DNA from: Thermoanaerobaculum sp.
GTDB lineage: Bacteria; Acidobacteriota; Thermoanaerobaculia; Multivoradales; UBA5704
Assembly: GCA_021154885.1 (NCBI GenBank)
Contig: JAJKHS010000107.1
Coordinates: 19,429-83,428, forward strand
DNA length: 64,000 bases
Direction: 5' to 3'
The notes under the pieces are model-generated. The model was given only the letters and a program-made list of their open reading frames with translations, was not told where the DNA came from and did not search any database. A program made the position numbers and the translations under genes. Positions 42,373-51,085 of the stretch are shown here, piece after piece (position 1 is the stretch's first letter; each line of letters starts with the position of its first letter).

Positions 42373-42408
42373 CGGCGGCCGCACGCGGCATGCCGAGTGC
42401 GCCAGGAG

Positions 42409-42622
42409 TCAGCGGCTCTGGGGGACCTCTTGCCTGGCGAGATCGAGGAGGAGGCGGAGAGCCCGATTGACCAACTCCGAATCCTTAAAGGCCTGAGCCA
42501 CGTCGGGATCGAGCAGGATCACGTTCGTACCCTGCTGGTAGCGCTGGTAGTAACTTGCCGCGCACCGCTCCCGAAAAGTCGTATTCCGGTTCCAGATCGT
42601 CGTCTTCAGGTTCCTGACTCAT
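42409..42622 (-). pseudogene. Antitoxin gene, frameshifted
   Basis: Starts MSQEPEDDDLEPEYDFS, AVRGK. One extra T then breaks the frame; the expected continuation YYQRYQQGTNVILLDPDVAQ and SELVNRALRLLLDLARQ to a TGA at 42409 is intact in another frame. The EYDFS-x-x-RGKY start is typical of small antitoxins paired with BrnT or RelE-type toxins. It overlaps (ATGA) the BrnT-like fragment upstream. Confidence 0.6.
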
Positions 42623-42726
42623 AGCGCCGCAAACGCATCGCCGAACACGGTGCTCGCCTCGACGAACGAGACCCCGTGCTTCCGAAGGTTGCGGACCTCC
42701 TTCTCAGGGTCCTGTTCGAATCTCAC
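42619..42726 (-). pseudogene. BrnT-like toxin fragment
   Basis: About 35 residues: VRFEQDPEKEVRNLRKHGVS then FVEASTVFGDAFAAL and stop. This matches the first third of BrnT RNases (FEWDP-x-K-x-x-N-x-x-KHGVSF). The catalytic C-terminal two thirds are deleted, so no toxin remains. Confidence 0.7.
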
Positions 42727-42794
42727 CCTCGAAGTATACCGGCCAAATGAGCGAGCGGCGCCCTTCTCGCCTCTCGCGGATCGGTTTCAGCGTC

Positions 42795-43041
42795 GGCGCT
42801 CGACTTCAACACCGACCGCCAGTGGCTCGACGTCAACGTCGGCGGCCGCCGGCAGAGGATCGCGGGGGCGTCTCTTCACCGCCCAGATCGAGCGCCTACC
42901 GCTGCCGGGAATCTGGCGCGGATCGCCGGGCTTGTCGAGGAGAGCTTCGCCTCGGCCGCAGCCCGAGGGAGCCTGGGCTTATGGGCTGAAATGGCCCGCG
43001 GTCTGCGTGCAGAGATTTACAAGGTCCTAAATTCGGAGTAA
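42795..43041 (+). pseudogene. DUF5916 fragment plus an unassigned coding remnant
   Basis: 42795-42897 repeats DNA from about 42004-42110 of the DUF5916 gene (it encodes LDFNTDRQWLDVNVGG in one frame and ends GRLFTAQIERL in another). It then joins an unrelated open stretch, AAGNLARIAGLVEESFASAA to GLRAEIYKVLNSE with stop at 43039-43041, which looks like the end of a small antitoxin-like protein. No start codons or intact genes. Confidence 0.5.
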
Positions 43042-43099
43042 TCTCTTATCCGACGGTAGGGGCCGTGATTAGACGGCGGACTCAGGAAAGGAGACTCTG

Positions 43100-43438
43100 A
43101 TGAGCAAAGCCACTCTCGTACGGACCTTCTTGATCTGTTCTCTCGCAGTCGTCGCGGCGAGCGCCGCATGGGCTGGACAGGCGCCTGCGGTCGACTCCGC
43201 GCCGATCCCGGCGGTTTCGCAGCCGGTCCAGACGGCGACTACTCCCAGCCTCGACAATCTCCGGTGGCTCATCTTCCAGCCCCCGTCTACAAACCAGGCC
43301 TCCTGCAACTGGGACTGTACAGCGCTGTATGATCAGTGTGAGGCCGGTTGCGAGGGCTGTGCCCCCAGGGTATTCAGTTGCAATCCCGGGACCTGCTACT
43401 TCAGGTGCGTCTGCTGGTATCCGTACGCGTGCCCTTGA
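43100..43438 (+). CDS. Small secreted Cys-rich protein
   Basis: A 112-residue protein with AGGAAAGGAG before the ATG and a signal peptide (MSKATLVRTFLICSLAVV, ASAAWA). The mature C-terminal third contains ten Cys residues (CNWDCTALYDQCEAGCEGC, CNPGTCYFRCVCW) and would be disulphide-bonded outside the cell. Function unknown. It sits among gene fragments, suggesting it moved in with the rearrangement. Confidence 0.75.
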   Translation: MSKATLVRTFLICSLAVVAASAAWAGQAPAVDSAPIPAVSQPVQTATTPSLDNLRWLIFQPPSTNQASCNWDCTALYDQCEAGCEGCAPRVFSCNPGTCYFRCVCWYPYACP

Positions 43439-43487
43439 TCTACCTCCGGGCATCGCCCGCCGCGTCAAGTCGCTCGCGAAGTCGAGC

Positions 43488-43705
43488 CAGATCGATCCGG
43501 GCCGCCGTTTCTCCCGCGTCGGCGGCAACTTCACCTTAGAGGTTGTCTCGAAAGCGCTGATTTCCGCCTGACCGTCCCGGGCGCCATCGGAGCCGCTGAC
43601 GTCACCTCTTGAGACACCCTCTTAGGGATTCGATCGGCTTCGCCAACGGCCGGGTCGGCCAGGGGGGCGACCTCGCCCTCTTCGGCACTTTCAAGCCCAC
43701 CGGCC
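43488..43705 (+). pseudogene. DUF5916 C-terminal fragments split by a MITE
   Basis: 43488-43535 matches 41868-41915 of the DUF5916 gene (QIDPGRRFSRVGGNFT) and 43626-43705 matches about 41919-41996 (SIGFANGRVGQGGDLALFG). They are contiguous in the intact gene but separated here by an 82-base insert with a duplicated TTAG. The order relative to the fragment at 42795 is reversed, so the second copy has been scrambled. Confidence 0.75.
43536..43625. mobile_element. IS5-type MITE, about 82 bp, with TTAG target duplication
   Basis: TTAG at 43536-43539 and 43622-43625 flank an 82-base insert whose ends are GAGGTTGTCTC at the left and, in complement, GAGGGTGTCTCAAGAGG at the right. The 4-base YTAR target and GTGTCTC-type terminal inverted repeats fit the IS5 group. 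No coding capacity; it interrupts the DUF5916 duplicate. Confidence 0.7.
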
Positions 43706-43771
43706 ATGGAGATAGGATGCGCTGGTTCACGGCTCTCTCGGTTCGTCTCCTAAATCGCCGGAGGATTACGC

Positions 43772-46700
43772 ATGCGTCGATTCGCCCTCGCCGTTCTTCT
43801 GCCCGCCCTCGGGCTGGCGGCTCCCATGGCTCCCCTCACTGCCCAGCCCCGCGTTCCCGCCGAGCTCAAGCCCAGTCTCGAGCAGCCCATGGATGCCGAT
43901 GCCACGGCGCGGATCCGCAAGTACACGACGGCGCCGGAGTTCAACTCGCCGCTCACGGACTACCTGCCGGCGTCCACCACCGTGCCGAGCCCGAGCGCGG
44001 TCCTCGGCGACGTCGCCGGGGCGCCGGGCATCCTGCCGTATGTAGCGGACGTGAATCGCTACTTCCGGATGCTCGCGGCGGCAAGCCCCCGGGTGAAAGT
44101 GATCTCGATCGGGACGAGCGAGGAGGGGCGCGAGCGGATCGCGGTGGCGGTCAGCTCGGAGGCGAACCTGGAGCATCAGAAAGAGAACGACGCGCGGCTC
44201 GCCCAACTCGCGGACCCGCGGCTCCTGAAACTCGATGACGCGCGCGCCGAGGGCCTGATTACCGCGAGCGTGCCGGTCTATTACGTTACCGGCACGATCC
44301 ACTCTCCCGAGACCGGCGCGCCCACCGCGCTGATGGAGCTCGCCTACCGGCTGTCGGTCGACGAGAGCCCGTACGTCCGGGCGATTCGCGAGCACGTGAT
44401 CACGCTGATCACGCCGGTCGTCGAGGTCGACGGCCGCGACCGCATGGTGGACGTGTATCGCTGGCATCTCGCTCACCCCAAAGCCATCGCGCCCCGCCTG
44501 GTGTACTGGGGCCACTACGTCGCGCACGACAACAACCGCGACGCCATGGGGCTGACGCTCTCCCTGTCCCGCCAGGTGCTCGACACCTATCTCGGCTGGC
44601 ACGCCCAGGTGCTGCACGACCTGCACGAGTCGGTGCCGTTCCTCTACGACAACACGGTGGGCGACGGCCCCTACAACGCCTGGGTCGATCCCCTGCTCAC
44701 CAACGAATGGCAACTTTTCGGGTGGATGAACGTGGCTCAGATGACGAAGTTCGGTATGCCGGGGGTTTTCACCCACGGGGATTTCGACACCTGGAGCCCG
44801 GGCTATCTGATGTTCCTCGCGGCCATGCACAACGGCGTTTCGCGGCTCTACGAGACGTTCGGCAACGGCGGCGCCGATACCGAGACGCGCGAGATCGATC
44901 CGAGCCGGGCGTCCCGCACCTGGTACCGCCAGGACCCGCCGTACCGCACGGTCTCCTGGTCGCAGCGCAACAACAACAATTACGAGGAGACGGGTCTCCT
45001 GGTCTCGCTCGCGTTCGTGGCCGAGAACCGCGAGCTGCTGCTGCGGAACTTCTGGGAGAAGAGCAAGCGTTCGATTGTCAAGCCGGAGCGGGAGGGGCCG
45101 GCGGCGTACGTCCTGCCCGCCGCCGACCGGCGGCCGGGCGCTCAGGCCGAGCTGCTCCGGGTCCTGCAATTGCAGCACGTCGAGATCTCGCGCGCCGACA
45201 AAGCGTTCACGGTGACGGTGCCGAGCGAGGGCGGGAAAGGCGCGGAGTCGAAGGACGGCGGCAAGGACAAGGATAAAGACAAGATCAAGAACGACAAGGC
45301 GCCGGCGACGCGAACGTTCCCGGCCGGCAGCTACGTCGTGCGCATGGATCAGCCCTTCAGCCGCGCCGCCGACGCTCTGCTCGACCGCCAGTACTGGAGC
45401 CCGGACGATCCCCAGAAGCGGCCGTATGACGATACCGGCTGGTGCTTCCCCGCGCTGTTCGACACGGAGGCCGTTCGGGTCACCGATCGCCAGGTGCTGG
45501 CGGCGCCGATGAGCCGTGTCGAGGCGCCGGTCCAATCGCGCGGCGGCGTCACCGGCAGCGGCCCCGTGTTCGTCGTCGCCCAGCGTGGGGACGACGCGAT
45601 GCTCAGCCTTCGCTATGCGCTTGGGGACGCCAAGGTCGAAGCCGCGGCCGAGTCGTTCAAGGCCGCGGGGCGCGACTATCCGCGCGGCACCTGGCTGGTG
45701 CGCGGCATCGCGAAGGATGCCGTCGAGCGTGCCGCCGCGGAGACCGGCGTCGCGGTGGACGCGGTCGCCGCCCCGGCGAACGTCGCGACGCGGCCGGTCG
45801 CGAAGCCGCGCATCGCGCTGTTGCACTCCTGGCTCAACACCCAGACCGAGGGCTGGTGGCGCCAGCGTCTCGATCTGCTGAAAATCCCTTATAAATACAT
45901 CAGCACCCAGGATGTCGCGGCCGACTCAGGGCTCGCGACGCGTTTCGATGTCATCCTCTTTCCACCCGTGGGGTTCGGGGATCCGCAGCGCATCGTCAGC
46001 GGTTTGCCCATGTGGGGCGAGCCCATGCCCTGGAAGACGACGCCGGAGACGCCGAACCTCGGGAAGATCGACTCCACCGACGATCAGCGGCCCGGCCTGG
46101 GATATGCCGGGCTCGACCACCTGCGCCAGTTCGTGGAGCAGGGGGGACTGCTGGTCGCCGTCGACGATACGGCGCGACTGCTGATCGCAACCGGCCTGGC
46201 TCCCGGCGTGCGCGTCGCGAGCCCCAAGGGCCTCCGAGTGGTCGGCAGTGTGCTCGACGCGCGTTTCCCCGATCCCACGTCGCCGGTCGTCGCCGGCCTC
46301 GGCGATCGCCTGTCGGTCTACAGCGCCGACGGGATGAGCTTCGAGCTGAGCAATTCGGCAGCGGGAGGCTGGGCCCAGGAGGAAGAGGATCGTCCGACCG
46401 GCCGTGGCGGTCCCAAGGATGCGGATACGCCGCAGGGGCGGCCCCTGCAGCCGGCGCCGCCAGCGCGGGCGAAGGTCGAGCGCTGGGAGGCGCGGCCGCT
46501 GGAGACCGAGGAGCTGCGCAACAACCCCGCGGTGATCCCCGAGGCGCTCCGTCCGCGGACGCTGGTGCGTTTCGGCGACGCCGGTGACCTGCTGGTTTCC
46601 GGCCTGCTCGAGCACGGAGATCAGTTGGCCCGCCGCGCCGCGGTGGTCGAGGTGCCGGTTGGTAAGGGGCACCTGCTGCTCTTCGCGATCAACCCCATCT

Positions 46701-46804
46701 GGCGCGGCTCGACGATCGGCAGCCATCCCCTGGTGTGGAACGCGATTTTGCAGTACCAGTTGTTCGGGGCGGCGGCGCAGGCGCCAGCGCGAAGCGGAAT
46801 GTGA
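43772..46804 (+). CDS. M14 family zinc carboxypeptidase
   Basis: A 1010-residue exported peptidase. A signal peptide (LAVLLPALGLAAPM) is followed by the M14 catalytic domain: the zinc HxxE of TIHSPETGAP near residue 177 and a later His in HDLHESVPFLYDN. A Lys/Asp-rich stretch (DGGKDKDKDKIKNDKAP) divides it from a large C-terminal region, with a Rossmann-like middle (RIALLHSWLNTQTEGWW). GGAGG lies before the ATG. It probably trims peptides or cell-wall stems outside the cytoplasm. Confidence 0.93.
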   Translation: MRRFALAVLLPALGLAAPMAPLTAQPRVPAELKPSLEQPMDADATARIRKYTTAPEFNSPLTDYLPASTTVPSPSAVLGDVAGAPGILPYVADVNRYFRMLAAASPRVKVISIGTSEEGRERIAVAVSSEANLEHQKENDARLAQLADPRLLKLDDARAEGLITASVPVYYVTGTIHSPETGAPTALMELAYRLSVDESPYVRAIREHVITLITPVVEVDGRDRMVDVYRWHLAHPKAIAPRLVYWGHYVAHDNNRDAMGLTLSLSRQVLDTYLGWHAQVLHDLHESVPFLYDNTVGDGPYNAWVDPLLTNEWQLFGWMNVAQMTKFGMPGVFTHGDFDTWSPGYLMFLAAMHNGVSRLYETFGNGGADTETREIDPSRASRTWYRQDPPYRTVSWSQRNNNNYEETGLLVSLAFVAENRELLLRNFWEKSKRSIVKPEREGPAAYVLPAADRRPGAQAELLRVLQLQHVEISRADKAFTVTVPSEGGKGAESKDGGKDKDKDKIKNDKAPATRTFPAGSYVVRMDQPFSRAADALLDRQYWSPDDPQKRPYDDTGWCFPALFDTEAVRVTDRQVLAAPMSRVEAPVQSRGGVTGSGPVFVVAQRGDDAMLSLRYALGDAKVEAAAESFKAAGRDYPRGTWLVRGIAKDAVERAAAETGVAVDAVAAPANVATRPVAKPRIALLHSWLNTQTEGWWRQRLDLLKIPYKYISTQDVAADSGLATRFDVILFPPVGFGDPQRIVSGLPMWGEPMPWKTTPETPNLGKIDSTDDQRPGLGYAGLDHLRQFVEQGGLLVAVDDTARLLIATGLAPGVRVASPKGLRVVGSVLDARFPDPTSPVVAGLGDRLSVYSADGMSFELSNSAAGGWAQEEEDRPTGRGGPKDADTPQGRPLQPAPPARAKVERWEARPLETEELRNNPAVIPEALRPRTLVRFGDAGDLLVSGLLEHGDQLARRAAVVEVPVGKGHLLLFAINPIWRGSTIGSHPLVWNAILQYQLFGAAAQAPARSGM

Positions 46805-46852
46805 TTCGTCGACTCCGCGTCCTGTCAATTTTCGGTCTGGCCGGGAGGTGCT

Positions 46853-47341
46853 CTAAGTCAGATCCTCACCGCCCACGAAGCTTCCCCCATCCTCCGGGCA
46901 GCCTGCCACCCGGTGAGGCTCCTCGGGATCTGACGGCGGGGACGAGAGCTTGCGGAGGGTCTCCTCGTAGCGCTCCAGGACTCCCGGAGGCGGCGACGCC
47001 ACGCCGGGCACATGGCTGCGCGCCCATTCCATCAAGGCACGCAGCACCGGGAAGAGGTCCCGGCCCTTCGCCGTGAGTTGGTACTCGTAGCGCGCCGGGT
47101 GGAGCTGGTAGGGGGCCTTCGCCACCACGCCGCTCTCCTCCAGGCGGCGCAGCCGGTCGCTCAGGATGTTGGTCGGAATGCCCTCCGGCGAGGTGAGAAA
47201 GTCGCCGAAGCGGCGCTTGCCCGCGAAGAGCAGGTCGCGGATCACCAGCAGCGTCCACCGGTCCCCCAGCAGATCCAGAGCGTTGGCGATCGGACAGGCC
47301 GAGCGCGGAACCGGGCGGGAGGAGGGAGCGGACGGCGCCAT
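46853..47341 (-). CDS. HxlR family transcriptional regulator
   Basis: A 162-residue winged-helix HxlR regulator: CPIANALDLLGDRWTLLVIR, RRFGDFL-SPEGIPTNILSDRL and YQLTAKGRDLFPVL are the family marks; the Cys near residue 16 is often redox-sensing. Divergent from the DinB gene, with palindromic GCTTGCA sites between them, so it probably controls that promoter. No Shine-Dalgarno; GATACT is eight bases upstream of the ATG. Confidence 0.93.
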   Translation of the reverse strand: MAPSAPSSRPVPRSACPIANALDLLGDRWTLLVIRDLLFAGKRRFGDFLTSPEGIPTNILSDRLRRLEESGVVAKAPYQLHPARYEYQLTAKGRDLFPVLRALMEWARSHVPGVASPPPGVLERYEETLRKLSSPPSDPEEPHRVAGCPEDGGSFVGGEDLT

Positions 47342-47400
47342 GAGAGGAGAGTATCACCAACAGGCTTGCAAATTGAAAGTGACTGAGCTAAAGTCTACTC

Positions 47401-47417
47401 GCTTGCAGAATGCAAGC
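47401..47417. promoter_or_regulatory. Palindromic operator candidate for HxlR
   Basis: GCTTGCAGAATGCAAGC, a perfect 7-bp inverted repeat with a 3-base centre; a half site CTTGCA lies 36 bases to the left. It is in the 101-base gap between the HxlR and DinB starts. Confidence 0.6.
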
Positions 47418-47442
47418 CACTTTCTCACGAGGAGGAGAACCC

Positions 47443-47958
47443 ATGCCGAATCCCACGCAGGCCCTCGCCAACGAGCTGGAACGGGAAGCTGTCTCCACCC
47501 GCCGCCTCCTGGAGCGCGTCCCGGCCGACCGGTTGGACTGGCAGCCCCACCCGAAGGCCATGACCTTGGGCCAGCTCGCCCTCCATCTGGCCAACATTCC
47601 GGGCAACATCTCCCGGCTGGCCGGTCTCGACGGCTTCGACGCCTCCACGGCGAATTTCAATCCCCCCAGCCCGCCCGGCGCCGAGGCTCTCCTGCCGGCC
47701 CTGGAGAGCTCGCTGGCCGAGGCGCGGTCTTTCCTCGGCGGCCTCGACGAGGAGACATCGGTCGCTCCCTGGCGTCTGAGCGCCGGCGAGCGGGAGGTGT
47801 TCACCCTGCCGCGGGTGGAGGTCGTGCGCACTCTCATGCTCAACCACTGGTATCACCATCGCGGTCAGCTCTGCACCTACCTGCGCTTCCTCGACGTTCC
47901 AGTGCCGGCGGTCTACGGGCGGAGCGCCGACGAGAACCCCTTCGAGACGGCCGCCTGA
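47443..47958 (+). CDS. DinB-family protein
   Basis: 171 residues from MPNPTQAL (GAGGAGGAG upstream). A four-helix DinB/YfiT-like fold: MTLGQLALHLANIPG (first metal-His) and MLNHWYHHRGQL, with paired His residues for a divalent metal. Such proteins are often thiol-S-transferases. Divergently transcribed from an HxlR regulator that likely senses the same stress. Confidence 0.9.
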   Translation: MPNPTQALANELEREAVSTRRLLERVPADRLDWQPHPKAMTLGQLALHLANIPGNISRLAGLDGFDASTANFNPPSPPGAEALLPALESSLAEARSFLGGLDEETSVAPWRLSAGEREVFTLPRVEVVRTLMLNHWYHHRGQLCTYLRFLDVPVPAVYGRSADENPFETAA

Positions 47959-48092
47959 GCGGAATCGCCAGCGATCTGCAGGGGTCCGGAGCGGTCCGCC
48001 CTCCCTCGCGGCACTCTTACTCTACAGAGGCCGTCTCAGGGCGTGCCGGAGGTGGCCGAGTCACCATCAGTTCTTTCCGAGAGGAGCCTGCG

Positions 48093-48257
48093 ATGAAGAG
48101 AAAGAAGACGAGCGATACCGGTCTCAAGCTCAAGCTCCACCGCGAGACCCTGCTTGCCCTGGAACCGCCCGACCTCGCCCGCGTCGTCGCCGGCGTCACT
48201 TCGGCCTGTCGCTCGGGGAGGACCTGCTGCAACGCGACGTGCAACGGCACCTGCTGA
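48093..48257 (+). CDS. Orphan lanthipeptide-like RiPP precursor
   Basis: A 54-residue peptide with GAGGAG upstream. The leader reads LKLKLHRETLLALEPPDLAR then VVAG, matching the L-x-L-x-x-ETL and V-x-G pattern of class I lanthipeptide-type leaders. The core after VAG holds five Cys and several Ser/Thr (TSACRSGRTCCNATCNGTC). No LanB, LanC, protease or transporter gene is nearby, so modification enzymes would have to be encoded elsewhere. Confidence 0.7.
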   Translation: MKRKKTSDTGLKLKLHRETLLALEPPDLARVVAGVTSACRSGRTCCNATCNGTC

Positions 48258-48276
48258 CTCCGCCACGGCGAAGCCG

Positions 48277-48975
48277 TCAGCGGGTGCTGCTCAGCATGAC
48301 CGGAGCCTCGCGATAGAGCTCCGGGTAGACCCGCTTCAGGGCGTCGATCTTGGGGAGGTCGTTCCGCATGATGTAGGGGTGGTTGGGGTTGTGGATCAGG
48401 AAGTCCTGGTGGTAGTCCTCCGCCGGATAGAAGCCTTTCAGGGGCTCGATCCTGGTAACGATGGGGCCCTTGAAGACCTTCCCCTTGGTCAGTTGCTCCA
48501 CGTAGGCCTTGGCGATGCGCTCCTGGGCCGGGGAGCTGAAGAAGATCTCCGAACGGTAACTGGGGCCGGAGTCCGGACCCTGTCGGTTGAGCTCCGTGGG
48601 GTCGTGGGCGACGGAAAAGTAGAGTCGCAGGAGCTGCCCATAGGAGATCCGCTTGGGGTCGAAGGTGATCTCCACCGACTCGGCGTGACCCGTCCTCTCG
48701 GTGCCCACCATCTCGTAGTGGGCGGTCTCCTTGTTGCCTCCCGCATAGCCGGCGACGACCTTCGTCACTCCTTGAGCGTGCTCGAACATCCCCTGCATGC
48801 CCCAGAAGCAGCCGCCGGCGAGCACCGCGGTCTGAAGCCCGGTCGCTTGGGCGGCGGGCGTGTCGAGCGCCGGAGCAGGGATCGCGGTGCTGATCGCATC
48901 GGCCCCCACCTGGCAGGCCCATCCGCAAGCCGCGAGGGCCAGGGCCGCGGCGGTGGTCTTGAACTTGGTGTGCAT
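48277..48975 (-). CDS. msrA: Peptide methionine-S-sulfoxide reductase
   Basis: 232 residues from MHTKFKTT, with GGGAGA upstream and a signal peptide (ALALAACGWACQ), so an exported or lipoprotein form. The catalytic motif GCFWG is at residues 55-59; EGYAGG-type loop (VAGYAGG), GHAESVEITFDP and YHQDFL are present. It repairs methionine S-sulfoxide in envelope proteins. The recycling Cys residues at the C-terminus typical of some MsrA are not evident. Confidence 0.95.
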   Translation of the reverse strand: MHTKFKTTAAALALAACGWACQVGADAISTAIPAPALDTPAAQATGLQTAVLAGGCFWGMQGMFEHAQGVTKVVAGYAGGNKETAHYEMVGTERTGHAESVEITFDPKRISYGQLLRLYFSVAHDPTELNRQGPDSGPSYRSEIFFSSPAQERIAKAYVEQLTKGKVFKGPIVTRIEPLKGFYPAEDYHQDFLIHNPNHPYIMRNDLPKIDALKRVYPELYREAPVMLSSTR

Positions 48976-49166
48976 CGAAAGTCTCCCTCTGAAGAGCGCG
49001 GGCAGGCACGCGAGTGCGCCTTCCTGCAGTCTTATACGCTTACCACGAGAGCTGCGGATTCGGGCGAGGGTCGCGCGAAGCGCGCCGACTTCGCGCCCTG
49101 GACTCTCCTCTCCCCGGGTTCTACTATGGCGCCAGTCTCTTTGGTTCTCGCAACAGGAGGTGAGGC

Positions 49167-50144
49167 ATGAACGCAAAGCGGATCTGGTGGACAGTGACTT
49201 GCGGACTGCTGGCACTTGGGGGGCAGGCCGCAGCAGCGGGGGGGCTGGGTGACGGCCGAGGCATCGATCATGTCGCCTCGCTGGTACGTCTCGAAAACTT
49301 CGACGCCGCGGCGAACGTCTTGACCCATCAGCTCGGCTTCTCGGCCACACCCGCGTTGCTTTCCCCCTTGGGGGCCAAGAACCGCCTGATCTGGTTCGGC
49401 GATCGCAGCTACCTGGAGCTCTTGACGTTCACAGAGCGGAACGACTTCACTGCACCGTTCGTGGACTTTCTGGACCACCACGAAGGCGGCAAGTTCTACG
49501 GCACCGAGGTGGTCGACGCCGCTCAGGCCATCGCTTTCCTGACCGGGGCCGGCTACCCCAACGCCGGCCCGATCCCCGCGCCGCCCCTCACCATCGAATC
49601 AACCGGCCAGGTCGTCGGGCTCACCCCTCTCTGGAGGTCGATCATCCTCACCGCTCGGCTTGCCCCCGACAACTCGAACTTCTTCCTGGATTACGACGAG
49701 GCCCAGGTGAACCAGATGTTCGTCGATTTTCCGGCTCTGGCGCCCCGACCGCACCCCAATACGGCGCAGAAGATCGACACTCTCTGGCTGGTGGTGTCGG
49801 ATCTGGACGCCGCCATCGAGTTCTACGAGGGCCTCGGCCTGGAGGTGCGCTCCAAGCACAAGAAGATCCACTACCTGGGTGCTCGCGGCGCGGAGGTGCG
49901 GTACAAGAACAGCACCTTGGCTCTCTTGGAGCCGGATGGTCCCGGTCTGGTCGCGGACTTCGCGGCGGAGCGCGGGGAAGGGATCCTGGGGGTGAGCATC
50001 AAGGTCGGCAATCTCCACGCCGCCCGCTCCCTCGTCAACCGCAACACCGGCCTGAACCTGCGGACCTTCGAGTACAAAGACCGGGATCGCTTCTTGATTC
50101 CGGCCTCCCTGACGCACGGGTTTTTGATCGAGATGGTCGAGTAA
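49167..50144 (+). CDS. Secreted glyoxalase/bleomycin-resistance-fold (VOC) protein
   Basis: A 325-residue protein with a signal peptide ([17 protein letters not shown]) followed by two VOC-like halves: residues about 30-140 ([24 protein letters not shown]) and 205-325 ([20 protein letters not shown]). It probably binds a metal or small ligand in the periplasm; no dedicated catalytic residues can be assigned. GAGGTGAGGC precedes the ATG. Confidence 0.85.
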   Translation: MNAKRIWWTVTCGLLALGGQAAAAGGLGDGRGIDHVASLVRLENFDAAANVLTHQLGFSATPALLSPLGAKNRLIWFGDRSYLELLTFTERNDFTAPFVDFLDHHEGGKFYGTEVVDAAQAIAFLTGAGYPNAGPIPAPPLTIESTGQVVGLTPLWRSIILTARLAPDNSNFFLDYDEAQVNQMFVDFPALAPRPHPNTAQKIDTLWLVVSDLDAAIEFYEGLGLEVRSKHKKIHYLGARGAEVRYKNSTLALLEPDGPGLVADFAAERGEGILGVSIKVGNLHAARSLVNRNTGLNLRTFEYKDRDRFLIPASLTHGFLIEMVE

Positions 50145-50221
50145 TCGCGTGCGGCGTTGATCGCGGCTAAGCCGCTATTTCCGCTGAAAATGCTGGCGGT
50201 GGCGGCATCCCAGAGAAAGAT

Positions 50222-50580
50222 TTCGGCCGCCTGGGACCGCGGGGTGGCGCGGTTGATCTCGTCGGCGAGGAGGACCTGGGTGAACACCGGCCCGGGATGG
50301 AACTGGAATTCGCCGGTCTTCAGGTTGAAGACGCTGGAGCCGGTGACGTCCCCCGGCAGCAGATCGGGCGTGCCCTGGAGACGGCGGAAGGTACCGCCCA
50401 GGGTCTTGGCCAGCGCGCCTTGGCGAGCAGGGTCTTGGTGGTGCCGGGCACGTCCTCCAGGAGGAGATGTCCGTCGGCGAACAGACAGGTGAGGACGAGC
50501 TGGAGGATCGGGCGCTAGCCGTAGATTGCCTTCTCAAGCTGCTGGATGATCTGCTCGGCCGCCTGCCGCACCTGTTGCAT
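50222..50580 (-). pseudogene. MoxR-type AAA ATPase remnant
   Basis: Starts [21 protein letters not shown], a TAG at 50515-50517, then [21 protein letters not shown], a two-base insertion, [20 protein letters not shown] and [15 protein letters not shown]. This is the MoxR N-terminus (Walker A region, LLPGD, Walker B ADEINRA), but a nonsense codon, a frameshift and loss of the C-terminal half inactivate it. Confidence 0.8.
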
Positions 50581-50713
50581 TCGCTCCTCCGTCGCGTGGA
50601 AGCTTCGTCATTCTATGATGGGCGCCCTGAGAGCGCTGGGCGTTTTCGCGCAATATCTGTTATGCTAGCTCCCATGCCGCGCCGAGCGATCGTACTCGGA
50701 CACTCTTCCTGCG

Positions 50714-50836
50714 CCAGCCGACTATGACGGCGACGGAAAGGCAGACATCGCCGTTCTAACAAGCGACGGCAGGTGGCTCATCGACTACGCGTATAACGGC
50801 TTCGGTTACTTTGACCAGACAGTCACTCTTCAGTAG
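50714..50836 (+). pseudogene. FG-GAP/VCBS repeat protein end fragment
   Basis: Reads PADYDGDGKADIAVLTSDGR, WLIDYAYNGFGYFDQTVTLQ and TAG. DYDGDGKADIAV is the calcium-binding FG-GAP unit. The rest of the protein is absent. Confidence 0.6.
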
Positions 50837-50987
50837 GAGGTGCGGGCGGTGATCCGGCATGGCCGCCGTGAGATCCGCGTCCACCGCGACGGCTGCCTTC
50901 GCGTTCAATCCGGTGGTCCAGACGGCCTCCCCGGCGGTCAATGCTCCGGCCTCCGCGCCAAGGTGACGCCTCGTCGATGAGGAGGGA

Positions 50988-51015
50988 GGGACGGACTCGC
51001 CCTGGGGTCCGTCCC
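50988..51015. terminator. Hairpin, possible terminator
   Basis: GGGACGGAC and its perfect complement GTCCGTCCC, 9-bp stem with a 10-base loop, 70 bases beyond the stop of the leftward gene at 51086. No U-tract, so its role is uncertain. Confidence 0.4.
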
Positions 51016-51085
51016 TGACAGAGGTTGCGGCCGGGCGGCAAGTCGGTAAGCCCATGGACTGCACGCGCCTCGGCTCACGAGACTG

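Noticed and set aside
40114..42384. A 756-codon open frame antisense to the DUF5916 gene
   Set aside because: The plus-strand gene has a signal peptide and known domains; the antisense is compositional.
43766..45826. A 686-codon open frame antisense to the M14 carboxypeptidase
   Set aside because: Mirror of codon bias in a clear gene; Arg/Glu-rich composition and no domain.
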